NCBI GenBank assembly: GCA_947457255.1
Contig: CANGUZ010000003.1
Span: forward strand, 1 to 64,000
Source of the DNA: Flavobacteriaceae bacterium
GTDB lineage: Bacteria; Bacteroidota; Bacteroidia; Flavobacteriales; Flavobacteriaceae
DNA: 64,000 nucleotides
Reading direction: 5' to 3'
The position numbers were made by a program, and so were the translations under genes. This document shows, piece by piece, positions 36,051 through 43,753 of the stretch (position 1 is its first letter; each line of letters begins with the position of its first letter). The notes under the pieces are model-generated. The model did not search any database. It had not been told where the DNA came from and was given only the letters and a program-made list of their open reading frames with translations.

Positions 36051-36077
36051 TTGATGTATAATAAAAAAATACTTTTG
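36051..36077 (+). promoter_or_regulatory. Promoter of the membrane-anchored regulator, with little or no leader
   Basis: TTG at 36051-36053 is followed after 16 bases by TACTTTTG at 36070-36077. The ATG begins only five bases after the -7 box, so the transcript would start at or within a few bases of the start codon. Confidence 0.45.
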
Positions 36078-36081
36078 AAGA

Positions 36082-36948
36082 ATGAAACAAAAATACCTTT
36101 TCCTTTTACTCTCCGCTTTATTGGTTTTGTTTGTCGCTTTGTTGTACGCTGATTTTCAGCAACAATCGGAAAATGAGAATCCAAAAAACCAAATCCTATT
36201 GCGAAAACTAGGAGATGAACTACTCCGAAGTTCCAAGGATTCGACCTCTAAAGTACTGCCAATACAAAAAATAGCCGCCAACGAGTTTCATATTGCGTTT
36301 GAAAATCAATTGGCCATTACACCTGATACTCTTGTTGCTATCGTGCAACGCAATCTCAACCAAAGCAGTTTCTCAAAGAATTATGCTGTGCAGGTTATAG
36401 CCTGTTCGACCAAGAAAGTGGTCTATGGTTTTGTACATTCTGCTCATGCCAAAGAAACTGTAATTCCGTGTTTGGGGCGCAAATTGGCCGTAGGTTGTTA
36501 CACGATTGCCTTGCAATTTATTCCGCAAAAAACGATTTTATCAAGGTATAAAACGATGCTCATTAGCGGTATCGTATTGGTGCTTTTGGTATTGCTCTTC
36601 AGAATAGGGTATAAAAAGAAAACGAGAACAATACCTAAGAGTGCAACGGGGGAAACCCTTCAAATAGGGAAATACGATTTTCACTACGAACAACATATTG
36701 TGTACTACGACGGATTAAAAATTCCGTTAACGGTGAAAGAATCGAAATTGCTCTACATTTTCTTTACCTCTCCCAATGTCATCATCGATCGCAACGAACT
36801 GCAAAAAGAAGTCTGGGAAAATGAGGGTGTCATCGTAACCCGAAGCCTAGACATGTTTATCTCCAAACTGCGCAAGAAATTAGATAAAGATCCCTCCGTG
36901 CGCATTGTGAATAGTCATGGTGTGGGTTATAAGTTGGAAGTGGGGTAG
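36082..36948 (+). CDS. Membrane-anchored winged-helix transcriptional regulator
   Basis: The 288-residue protein has a membrane helix at about 4-24 (YLFLLLSALLVLFVALLYA), a presumed periplasmic segment of about 130 residues containing three Cys (VIACSTKK, IPCLGRKLAVGCYT), a second helix at about 158-176 (LISGIVLVLLVLLFRIGY), and a cytoplasmic C-terminal OmpR/PhoB-type winged helix (about 200-288, PLTVKESKLLYIFF; TRSLDMFISKLRKKLDKDP; IVNSHGVGYKLEV). This is a one-component transmembrane regulator like ToxR but with the DNA-binding domain at the C-terminus. The Cys-containing sensor part could respond to redox state. It is divergent from DoxX, its most likely target. Confidence 0.82.
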   Translation: MKQKYLFLLLSALLVLFVALLYADFQQQSENENPKNQILLRKLGDELLRSSKDSTSKVLPIQKIAANEFHIAFENQLAITPDTLVAIVQRNLNQSSFSKNYAVQVIACSTKKVVYGFVHSAHAKETVIPCLGRKLAVGCYTIALQFIPQKTILSRYKTMLISGIVLVLLVLLFRIGYKKKTRTIPKSATGETLQIGKYDFHYEQHIVYYDGLKIPLTVKESKLLYIFFTSPNVIIDRNELQKEVWENEGVIVTRSLDMFISKLRKKLDKDPSVRIVNSHGVGYKLEVG

Positions 36949-37033
36949 CGGGATGTATTAGTTTTTTAATTATTAAGGAAGAATGGAAAGTTTTTGAAAA
37001 TTAGGGATGAGGTTTAGGATGTGTTACGAGTAA

Positions 37034-37789
37034 CTAATTTTTTATAATTTCAATTCCGCTACATTCCTCTTTATTTAAAATGTATATTTTATTATTATCT
37101 AATGAACTATAAATATATTTATCACTCACGAAACCTAAAAATTTAAGACAATTCGGATCATTAATTTGAGTTTTATTTTTTGAATCTACAATGTCAAAAT
37201 ATTGCTTTTGTTTATTTAAGTAAATTTTTAGACTCTCAATTTTACCGTTAGAAAAACACGCTATTGGAAAAAAAGTTAGGAAATGACCAATATAATATCT
37301 TAATAAGACATTACTAATTTTAGATTTCACAAAAGGAAAATTAACAAAACGATATAATAAATAATAAGAAAATATTAAACATACTATTTCCCAATAATAA
37401 ATACTTTGACTATGATTTTCTATAAATATTGATAATAAACCTGTCACAAGCATAATCCATAATGGTATTGAACTAATTACACTAATAAATACTTTCTTTT
37501 TATGTGACCAATCTTCTTTTATTTCAACAAAAAAATCTTTGTTTTCAATTTCATTGTTTAAATAAGAAGAATGTAAAACATACTGACCAGTTATCATATT
37601 AACAACAAAATAGGCTTGTGATATCATTAATGGATATACAAAGTTTTTTGGTATATCATATATTGAAATTAGGCTAAAGACATTAATATCAAAAGTGCTC
37701 CAAAAGCCTATAAGATATAAAGAACCGCATACAAATAAATATGTCAAGAGAATTGTTGAGATTGGTATGTATTTTATTATGTCTTTCAA
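37034..37789 (-). CDS. Membrane protein of unknown function
   Basis: I do not recognise this 251-residue protein. It has about four hydrophobic segments: an N-terminal pair around ISTILLTYLFVCGSLYLIGF and VYPLMISQAYFVVNMI, then KVFISVISSIPLWIMLVTGLLSIFI and YYWEIVCLIFSYYLLYRFV. A soluble C-terminal part of about 80 residues ends in KYIYSSLDNNKIYILNKEEC. The only reasonable start is TTG at 37789, since an in-frame stop lies seven codons upstream and no ATG occurs before the hydrophobic core. It shares the strand of the AAA ATPase and the membrane protein at 37949-38698, 159 bases away, and could belong to the same module. Confidence 0.6.
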   Translation of the reverse strand: MKDIIKYIPISTILLTYLFVCGSLYLIGFWSTFDINVFSLISIYDIPKNFVYPLMISQAYFVVNMITGQYVLHSSYLNNEIENKDFFVEIKEDWSHKKKVFISVISSIPLWIMLVTGLLSIFIENHSQSIYYWEIVCLIFSYYLLYRFVNFPFVKSKISNVLLRYYIGHFLTFFPIACFSNGKIESLKIYLNKQKQYFDIVDSKNKTQINDPNCLKFLGFVSDKYIYSSLDNNKIYILNKEECSGIEIIKN

Positions 37790-37948
37790 TTTAATATTTT
37801 TGGTTTAATTATTTCTATGGTTCCCATGATAGAACTCGTTACGATTTATGGAAATTATATTATCCTTTACTGTATACGAAATTAGGAAAATAAACGCTCA
37901 CGAAACTGAAAATTTAACATTGGAGCTTTTCGGTTGTTGTTCGCAGTT

Positions 37949-38698
37949 TTATTCGCTTTTGAAACTCTCTCCTTTTGTTAACCAAGAAACCCCAAAACAA
38001 ATTAGGGATAAAGTTTCAAAACTAAAAGTTGGCGGTAATCTCCAATCTTTAAAACTTTGAGAAAAGGGCATGGTAGCTACAATTCCCAGCATTGATAGAA
38101 CCATTCCCCATCCACAAAATTTATAAATTCTTATTGCAATTTGGTCTGGATTATCCTTCTTTTGCTCATGTGGGATAAACTTGAAGAAAATTAATGCAAT
38201 CAGCAGGACAAAAAAGATAGCAGCACTGATTAAATGTATAACCCCAATCCAAGGTTGACCAACAATCGCAGGAAATACAAATGATTTTAGGTCATCAGTA
38301 GTATAACATTCCTTTAGAATACAAAGGTCATTAGTAGTTGGAAAAATAACAATGAGTAAAGCCATAATTGCCAATGCTCTACAAATTCCTCGCTCATATT
38401 TATCAGCTCCGTGATAAGTCCACAGGAAAATCGTTAGTAGTAGTAATACACTCGAGAATACTATCTTGCAAGTGCTATGATAATAGTGACTGATTGATGG
38501 TAGGATTGGACTTTCGTAAAATAGAGAGCTTATTAAGCAAATAACAGGCAGAGAAATGCCTAAAAAGCCTATTAATCTACGTAATGTCAAATATGAAAGT
38601 ACAAAACTATCAAACTCAGTAGGATATCCTTCAAGTTCTGTTCTTTCTTTACTTGATTTTGATAAATTTGAATATCTTTTTGAATAACTATTTTTCAC
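37949..38698 (-). CDS. Multi-pass membrane protein overlapping the AAA ATPase gene
   Basis: The 249-residue protein has six probable membrane helices, among them RRLIGFLGISLPVICLISSLF, IVFSSVLLLLTIFLWTYHG, ALAIMALLIVIFPTT and GVIHLISAAIFFVLLIALIFF. The phrase PSISHYYHSTCK and the C-terminal FGVSWLTKGE recall a DUF998-like family of uncharacterised membrane proteins. The start is GTG at 38698 or TTG at 38701; either overlaps the end of the AAA ATPase gene by at least 11 bases, implying translational coupling. In a two-gene defence or signalling module it would be the membrane partner; that is inference. Confidence 0.7.
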   Translation of the reverse strand: MKNSYSKRYSNLSKSSKERTELEGYPTEFDSFVLSYLTLRRLIGFLGISLPVICLISSLFYESPILPSISHYYHSTCKIVFSSVLLLLTIFLWTYHGADKYERGICRALAIMALLIVIFPTTNDLCILKECYTTDDLKSFVFPAIVGQPWIGVIHLISAAIFFVLLIALIFFKFIPHEQKKDNPDQIAIRIYKFCGWGMVLSMLGIVATMPFSQSFKDWRLPPTFSFETLSLICFGVSWLTKGESFKSE

Positions 38699-40010
38699 CA
38701 AAATTTAATTTTTGTGGTTTTTCGGAAAACGGTACGCCTCCAAATTTACCATTTAAATAATTTTTTCTTAAATTTAAATCAAATCTAATATTAGGGAAAT
38801 CTGACAAAGGAAATATATCTGACACTCCATCTTTCTTCTCCATTAACCAAATTTCATCCTGACGTACAATTTTTTCATCCATCAAAAGATCTTCATGTGA
38901 ATTGAAAATTAATTGACCTTTTGCACTTCCTAAATTAAACGTCAAATACTGTCCTAACACTTCTTTTAAAAGTACTGGATGTAAACTTGTATTTATGTCA
39001 TCAATAAAATAGTTTACCCCTTCACCATAAGATCTTATGAGTGCTGGAAGTAAATGCAATAATACTATTGTTCCGCGCGATTCCTGATCGACATCAAATG
39101 CAATTGGTCTATTGTTATTATCATAATGAATACATACCAATTTAGCAATTAATATTTCGTCAAACTCATTTTTTAAAGCTGTACAGAAATTTCCTAAGTT
39201 ATCTTTGAATGAATGATGGGTTTTTGTTTGAAGAATTTCAGTAATTTGATTAATTATATCCTTATATTCTATCCCGAGATAAATATTGATTGGGACTAAA
39301 TTTATTTCTAATTTATCAATTCCAACATTTAATGGCTTTATTATATTATTTGCAAGTTGCAAATATTCCTTTTTTAAAGTAAATATATATGCAATATCAT
39401 CAAATTCATAAGTAGGAAATAGAAATTCGACCTTACATTCAAACCAATTTTTAACTAGAGTAATGTCTTCGTCCCTTATAAGTTCAAATGACAATACTGA
39501 TGTATATGGCTGTAATGCCTCAGATAATTGACTCTGAAAATTTTGTAACTTTGTATTATTTGGAAATTCTAAATTATTAAGAGTTCTCTTAAAAATTATT
39601 TGATCACTATCAATTTCAAGTAATTCCTCGTAAATGATTTTACGTGTCTCAGATTCTAAATGTATTTTATAACTGAATATTCTATAATCAATTAAGATGT
39701 CCACTTCTATTTGAATTGGCATATTTGAAATTTTGCTATCCAATTTAAAGGGAGTAAAATTTTTAATCGATTCAACACTTTTGAGAAATTCCTTGTTTAC
39801 TACAATCTGTTGTAAGTAGTACAGTGCTTTAAATAAATTTGATTTTCCAGAACCATTAGAACCATAAATTCCACTTGTTTTCAGGATGCTAAAGTCTTCA
39901 TCTACTGTATGTACATGTTCAGAAAAACGTTTGTAGTTTCTTTGAACAGTATGAAACACTACTCTTCGTTTAAATGATCGAAAATTTTCAATTTCTAATT
40001 TAACTAACAT
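38688..40010 (-). CDS. AAA family (AAA15/AAA21, SMC/ABC-like) ATPase
   Basis: This 440-residue protein begins MLVKLEIENFRSFKR, typical of the ABC/SMC-like AAA15/AAA21 ATPases. A Walker A motif GIYGSNGSGKSNLFKAL is at about 48-64. The signature region DQESRGTIVLLHLLPAL (about 308), a Walker B/D-loop NYFIDDINTSLHPVLL (about 335) and a switch region IFNSHEDLLMDEKIVRQDEIWLMEKK (about 372-398) complete the ATPase core; a helical insertion lies between. Relatives include RloA, AbiLii and the ATPases of several anti-phage systems. Overlap with a membrane-protein gene suggests a two-component unit. Two copies of GTGATTTTTTC lie 5-28 bases upstream of the ATG. The specific system is not identifiable from sequence alone. 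Confidence 0.88.
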   Translation of the reverse strand: MLVKLEIENFRSFKRRVVFHTVQRNYKRFSEHVHTVDEDFSILKTSGIYGSNGSGKSNLFKALYYLQQIVVNKEFLKSVESIKNFTPFKLDSKISNMPIQIEVDILIDYRIFSYKIHLESETRKIIYEELLEIDSDQIIFKRTLNNLEFPNNTKLQNFQSQLSEALQPYTSVLSFELIRDEDITLVKNWFECKVEFLFPTYEFDDIAYIFTLKKEYLQLANNIIKPLNVGIDKLEINLVPINIYLGIEYKDIINQITEILQTKTHHSFKDNLGNFCTALKNEFDEILIAKLVCIHYDNNNRPIAFDVDQESRGTIVLLHLLPALIRSYGEGVNYFIDDINTSLHPVLLKEVLGQYLTFNLGSAKGQLIFNSHEDLLMDEKIVRQDEIWLMEKKDGVSDIFPLSDFPNIRFDLNLRKNYLNGKFGGVPFSEKPQKLNFGEK

Positions 40011-40153
40011 AATGTGATTTTTTCTCGTGATTTTTTCACTTGGCTAATTTCAAAAAAAAATCTTTACGTTCGACGAAGAAGATGTTAAATTTTGCAGGTA
40101 CATTTTAAGAATTATACCTAACTTATATATTGCTTATAAAATCAAACCTGTCA

Positions 40154-40352
40154 ACCCAAATTCGGTTTGATTGGTCATACAAACACCAACATCTATCTTT
40201 CCTAAAGATATTAATAAATTTTCAAAACCTATCACAAAATTTTCAAACTGAAAAAAAAATCACAACTTTTGTGTCAAAAAAATCATTTTGAAAAAATTGA
40301 CACAAAAAGGTGTAGAATGTGAACTTATTTTAAACCAAATAAAATTGTCCTA
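40154..40352 (+). repeat. Intergenic tandem-hairpin element, copy B
   Basis: The copy begins with the 5' block ACCCAAATTCGGTTTGATTG shared with copies D and E. It has a degenerate first unit, in which the left arm reads ATCACA in place of GTGACA, and then a perfect 11-base stem TTTTGTGTCAA/TTGACACAAAA (40267-40277 with 40297-40307). The tail AAAAAGGTGTAG and GAACTTATTTT follows. It occupies about half of the 417-base gap between the AAA ATPase start and the glycosyltransferase stop; the rest shows no gene. Confidence 0.85.
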
Positions 40353-40427
40353 ATTCAGGAGATTTAGGATAACGAAGGATAAAATAACATACGTAAAAAA
40401 TAAAAAAACCTCGAACTAGATCATTCC

Positions 40428-41426
40428 TTACTCATTTGGACTATGATACGTATCAAACAAAAACTGCAACGTTTCAGGAATATTATTGGCTTTCATGCTT
40501 GGCAATACAATATTGTTATTCAACCAGTTTTCGATGATGACCTCAAATTTCTTACCCACTTCGTACACCACAGGAACTCCCATTTTTTTTAGCGCTGCAG
40601 CATTGCATTCTTGCTCGTAATGGTTTAGAATAGGAATGCTAAGCACCTTCTTTTTTAGGTACAACGCTTCTGCTGGAGTTTCAAATCCGCCTCCTGTAAT
40701 AATACCGTGGCAGCTGATAAGACTTTCGTTAAAATCTTTTTGATTCACAGGATAAAAAGTAATATTCCCAATTGTTTCAACTTCTTTCACAGTATGCAAA
40801 AACCAATGAAAATGTTGTTGCGGTAGTTTTCTAAACGCTTTTTCCAAACATTCTTTGTCAAACGAAGGCAGGTACACCGTGATATGCCCTAAGTTTTTAG
40901 GATTAGCTAATACAATTTCATCTTTAATAATTGGAGGAAGAATAAACGAGTCGTAGGGTTCAAAATGCAATCCAATGTTTTTAGGCGCGCTGGCATAATG
41001 CTTCAAGATGAGTTCGCCCATCACACTTTTTTTTTCTGGTCTTGGCGTCAACTCCGATACAAAGCTCGCCTGATGGCCTAGCTGTACTGCATGTACCTTT
41101 TGTAGTTTGCACGCTAGCGATGTTATCGAATCAAAATCATTAATAACCACATCATAGTTTTTAATGGGCAATGCTTTGGCTTCTTTGACAATTTGTATTG
41201 GTTTTATGTTCTTTGCAATATTCCAATAGTCTAATCCGCCACACTTGCTGTAATGCAAACTACACCCTTCGCTTCTATATTTCACAGGTAAATCTATCGC
41301 CAAGCTGGCATTGTTACCACTCATGAAAAAATCTACCGTACCAAATTGCTGCAAATAAGGATACAACTGCATCGCTCTACTTATGTGCCCATTGCCAGTT
41401 GCCTGAATAGCATAAAATATTTTCAT
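40428..41426 (-). CDS. MJ1255-like glycosyltransferase family protein
   Basis: This 332-residue protein has a two-domain GT-B layout. The N-terminal nucleotide-fold start is MKIFYAIQATGNGHISRAMQ, where the GxGH turn is typical of MurG-like enzymes. The C-terminal donor-binding region is CHGIITGGGFETPAEALYLKKKVLSIPILNHYEQECNA. Such proteins transfer sugars from nucleotide donors to lipids or cell-envelope acceptors; the acceptor here is unknown. No signal peptide or membrane helix is present. It lies 91 bases downstream of a metallophosphoesterase on the same strand, so a joint role in envelope glycolipid metabolism is plausible but inferred. Confidence 0.8.
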   Translation of the reverse strand: MKIFYAIQATGNGHISRAMQLYPYLQQFGTVDFFMSGNNASLAIDLPVKYRSEGCSLHYSKCGGLDYWNIAKNIKPIQIVKEAKALPIKNYDVVINDFDSITSLACKLQKVHAVQLGHQASFVSELTPRPEKKSVMGELILKHYASAPKNIGLHFEPYDSFILPPIIKDEIVLANPKNLGHITVYLPSFDKECLEKAFRKLPQQHFHWFLHTVKEVETIGNITFYPVNQKDFNESLISCHGIITGGGFETPAEALYLKKKVLSIPILNHYEQECNAAALKKMGVPVVYEVGKKFEVIIENWLNNNIVLPSMKANNIPETLQFLFDTYHSPNE

Positions 41427-41517
41427 AGGGAGAAAATGATTTGTTTTTTAAAAGTCATATGCAATCGCAATATCTTCAATGGTGTATGCTTACGCAAACT
41501 TCTTAAGAGTGGCGATG

Positions 41518-42345
41518 TCATATCTCTTGAGATAAAATTTTCTTAACGATATCTTGAATTTCCTCTTCGTTCACATTAGGCTCCTGCTCTACAAAATCTG
41601 TTTTTTGATATTGATAGATGTGCCATTTCTTTTTGTAGTATTCTAGCGCCGTGAGATTCTCTACCCAGTCACCACTATTGAGGTAAAGCACTTTGCCTTT
41701 TTCATTGGCTATGACTTTCATTTGTGGCTTGTGAATGTGCCCACAAATAACGTAGTCAAATTTCTTTTCGATGGCAATTTCCGCTGCGGTAGTTTCAAAA
41801 TCAGAGATGAAGGCAACGGCTTTTTTCACACCATCCTTAATCATTTTGGAATAACTTCGTTTTTCTTTCCCCAGCAATAACCGAAACCAATTGATGGCAC
41901 TGTTAATCAGGATTAATAAATCATATCCTTTGCCGCCCAGTTTCGCTAGTATCTTGGCATATCCTTTTGTAGAAGAATCAAACACGTCGCCGTGGAAAAT
42001 CCAAGTTTTTTTCCCGTCCAGTTCCAGTATAAGTTTGTCGGCAAGTTCTAGATTACCGAGTACAAAGTCGGAGTATTTTCTCAGGGCTTCATCATGATTT
42101 CCTGTAATATAAATTAACTTTGTGCCTTGGCTCGACATTTTCAAGAGTTGTCGTAGCACGTTCATGTGAGAAGCCGGAAAATAACTTTTGCTAAAATTCC
42201 AGATGTCGATAATATCGCCGTTTAAAACTAAGACTTCGGGTTGAATTGACTTTAAATACAGGAAGAGTTCTTTAGCGTGACATCCATAAGTTCCAAGGTG
42301 TGTATCACTTATCACCACCAACGGAATCTTTCTTTTCTTTTTCAT
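41518..42345 (-). CDS. Calcineurin-like metallophosphoesterase, LpxH-like
   Basis: The 275-residue protein has the full di-metal phosphoesterase motif set: SDTHLGTYGCH (about 13), LNGDIIDIW (about 43), TGNHDEAL (about 82), HGDVFD (about 118) and CGHIHKPQ (about 197). The spacing resembles the UDP-2,3-diacylglucosamine diphosphatase (LpxH) family of lipid A synthesis. Whether this is the true LpxH or a paralogue acting on another nucleotide-sugar lipid cannot be told. It is the first gene of a two-gene run with a glycosyltransferase. Confidence 0.85.
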   Translation of the reverse strand: MKKKRKIPLVVISDTHLGTYGCHAKELFLYLKSIQPEVLVLNGDIIDIWNFSKSYFPASHMNVLRQLLKMSSQGTKLIYITGNHDEALRKYSDFVLGNLELADKLILELDGKKTWIFHGDVFDSSTKGYAKILAKLGGKGYDLLILINSAINWFRLLLGKEKRSYSKMIKDGVKKAVAFISDFETTAAEIAIEKKFDYVICGHIHKPQMKVIANEKGKVLYLNSGDWVENLTALEYYKKKWHIYQYQKTDFVEQEPNVNEEEIQDIVKKILSQEI

Positions 42346-42531
42346 TCAGAGTTTTTGCTAAAGTATAATGGATATGTTATTATATTGTTGGCAAAAGTTT
42401 ATTAAACTATTTTATTTTTTGGCTCCCAAAGTGTCTATAGTAAACAAAAGGTTTTGTCTTGTTAAGGAGTTGCTTCACTAAAGTCTACCGCTGCTGCGAA
42501 AAATAATACTATTTTAAATCATTTAAATAAA

Positions 42532-42666
42532 ATGACAAGCAAAATTCAAAAATATGTTTTATTTAAAGCCTTTGCGGCAGTCCTATTTCCTTCCTGCAAC
42601 ATTGTAGAGGGTAATACACAGAAGATATTGAATCAAAGCGGTTTCAAACAATTTTTACTAATTTAG
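42532..42666 (+). CDS. Possible small lipoprotein (44 aa) ahead of the RMD1-like gene
   Basis: This short frame reads MTSKIQKYVLFKAFAAVLF, then PSCNIVEGNTQKILNQ and ends FKQFLLI. A basic start, a hydrophobic stretch and Cys after LFPS resemble a lipoprotein signal, but the mature part would be only about 23 residues. It ends nine bases before the RMD1/DUF155 gene. It may be a real small gene, a remnant, or chance. The rest of the 330-base gap (42346-42531) shows nothing recognisable. Confidence 0.25.
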   Translation: MTSKIQKYVLFKAFAAVLFPSCNIVEGNTQKILNQSGFKQFLLI

Positions 42667-42675
42667 CTAAAAAAA

Positions 42676-43458
42676 ATGCAAATCAAAATTGAAGCCATTC
42701 AAGTGGCAGAATCGTTCAATATCAAGAAATTTCGTGCCGATTTTCAAACAGAAGCTTATTCAGGTTCCATCTCAGAAGTATTTTATAATCTCACAGAAAA
42801 CAACCGCTATTTGTATGTTTTTGATTATGGCGTCGTCGTTTTTGGCAATTATGATACTATTGCAAAAAGCGAATTTGTAAACTTTATAAAAACGTATGCC
42901 ACTACCTTAGTTGAACTTAATTTGGTAGAAGAATACCAAATTTCAATTGACAAAACCATCTTAAAACCGATAGTGAAAAATAGTTATGTTGCTGTAAACA
43001 CTATTGATTCCACAATTTTGCGCATTGTGATGCTCAATATTGGGCAATCTGTAGCATTAGATTATTATGAAGTTTTGACAGATGAGTTAATCAGTTCGTC
43101 CAAACATTACATTTTGCAGTTAGAAAAACAAGGAAAGATTAGCATTTCTAAAACCAATTTGCTAAAATATATCGGTAAAGTATTGAATGTAAAAAATAGT
43201 ATTGTAGATAATCTATATATCCTCGACGATCCGAATATGGTTTGGGACAGCGATGAGTTGAGCCAATTGAACCGCCACCTCAAAGCCAATTTCGACATCA
43301 ACACCCGTTTTAAAGATTTAGATTATCGGCTTCAAATTGTTGAGAATAACTTAACTTTGTTTACAGATGTCTTAAACGTGCGCGAAAGCTCTCGATTGGA
43401 ATGGTTCATTATCATTTTGATTATCTTTGAAATCATCATCAGTTTGGTTTATAGATAG
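42676..43458 (+). CDS. RMD1/DUF155 family protein with C-terminal membrane anchor
   Basis: This 260-residue protein matches the RMD1/DUF155 family, which in eukaryotes includes the mitochondrial Rmd proteins and in bacteria is uncharacterised. The family phrase YLYVFDYGVVVFGNYDTIAKSEFV is near 46-70. The C-terminal half is helical (NRHLKANFDINTRFKDLDYRLQIVENNLTLFTDVLN) and ends in a membrane anchor, WFIIILIIFEIIISLVY, at the extreme C-terminus. It would face the cytoplasm. No partner gene is evident; it is followed by repeat copy C. Confidence 0.82.
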   Translation: MQIKIEAIQVAESFNIKKFRADFQTEAYSGSISEVFYNLTENNRYLYVFDYGVVVFGNYDTIAKSEFVNFIKTYATTLVELNLVEEYQISIDKTILKPIVKNSYVAVNTIDSTILRIVMLNIGQSVALDYYEVLTDELISSSKHYILQLEKQGKISISKTNLLKYIGKVLNVKNSIVDNLYILDDPNMVWDSDELSQLNRHLKANFDINTRFKDLDYRLQIVENNLTLFTDVLNVRESSRLEWFIIILIIFEIIISLVYR

Positions 43459-43530
43459 CATTTACTTTTTGAAATTATTAGTGCTATTGATTTTACTTTC
43501 CTTTTAATGTTTATTGTCAAATAAAAATTG

Positions 43531-43615
43531 CTGTGTCTAAAAAATCATTTTGAAAAAATTGACACAAAAAGGAGTAGAATGGGAACTCATTGCAAACCAA
43601 ATTAAAATTGTCCTA
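43531..43615 (+). repeat. Intergenic tandem-hairpin element, copy C (short)
   Basis: Only the last unit and the tail are present. TGTGTC (43532-43537) pairs with GACACA (43561-43566) around a TCATTTTGAAAA loop, then AAAAAGGAGTAGAATGGGAAC follows as AAAAAGGAGTAG plus AATGGGAAC. It lies between the convergent RMD1-like and serine hydrolase genes; the remaining 138 bases to the hydrolase stop show nothing recognisable. Confidence 0.8.
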
Positions 43616-43753
43616 AGTCAGCATATTTTGGATAGCGGAGTAAAGAGAAATACATTTTTTTTCATCCCGAAGTGAGGAGACTTCGAAGAGGGAGTATTTA
43701 GCAATAGCGTTTAATGCCTGCTATGCGCCGTACTTAATTTTAATCCCATTTTT

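Noticed and set aside
37848-38060. Plus-strand open frame of 70 codons between the two unknown membrane protein genes
   Set aside because: More than half of it is antisense to the membrane protein at 37949-38698 and the rest has no recognisable start region or features.
40015-40038. Two copies of GTGATTTTTTC directly upstream of the AAA ATPase gene as an operator
   Set aside because: The repeat is short and almost all T, so chance similarity in AT-rich DNA is likely; noted only in the gene entry.
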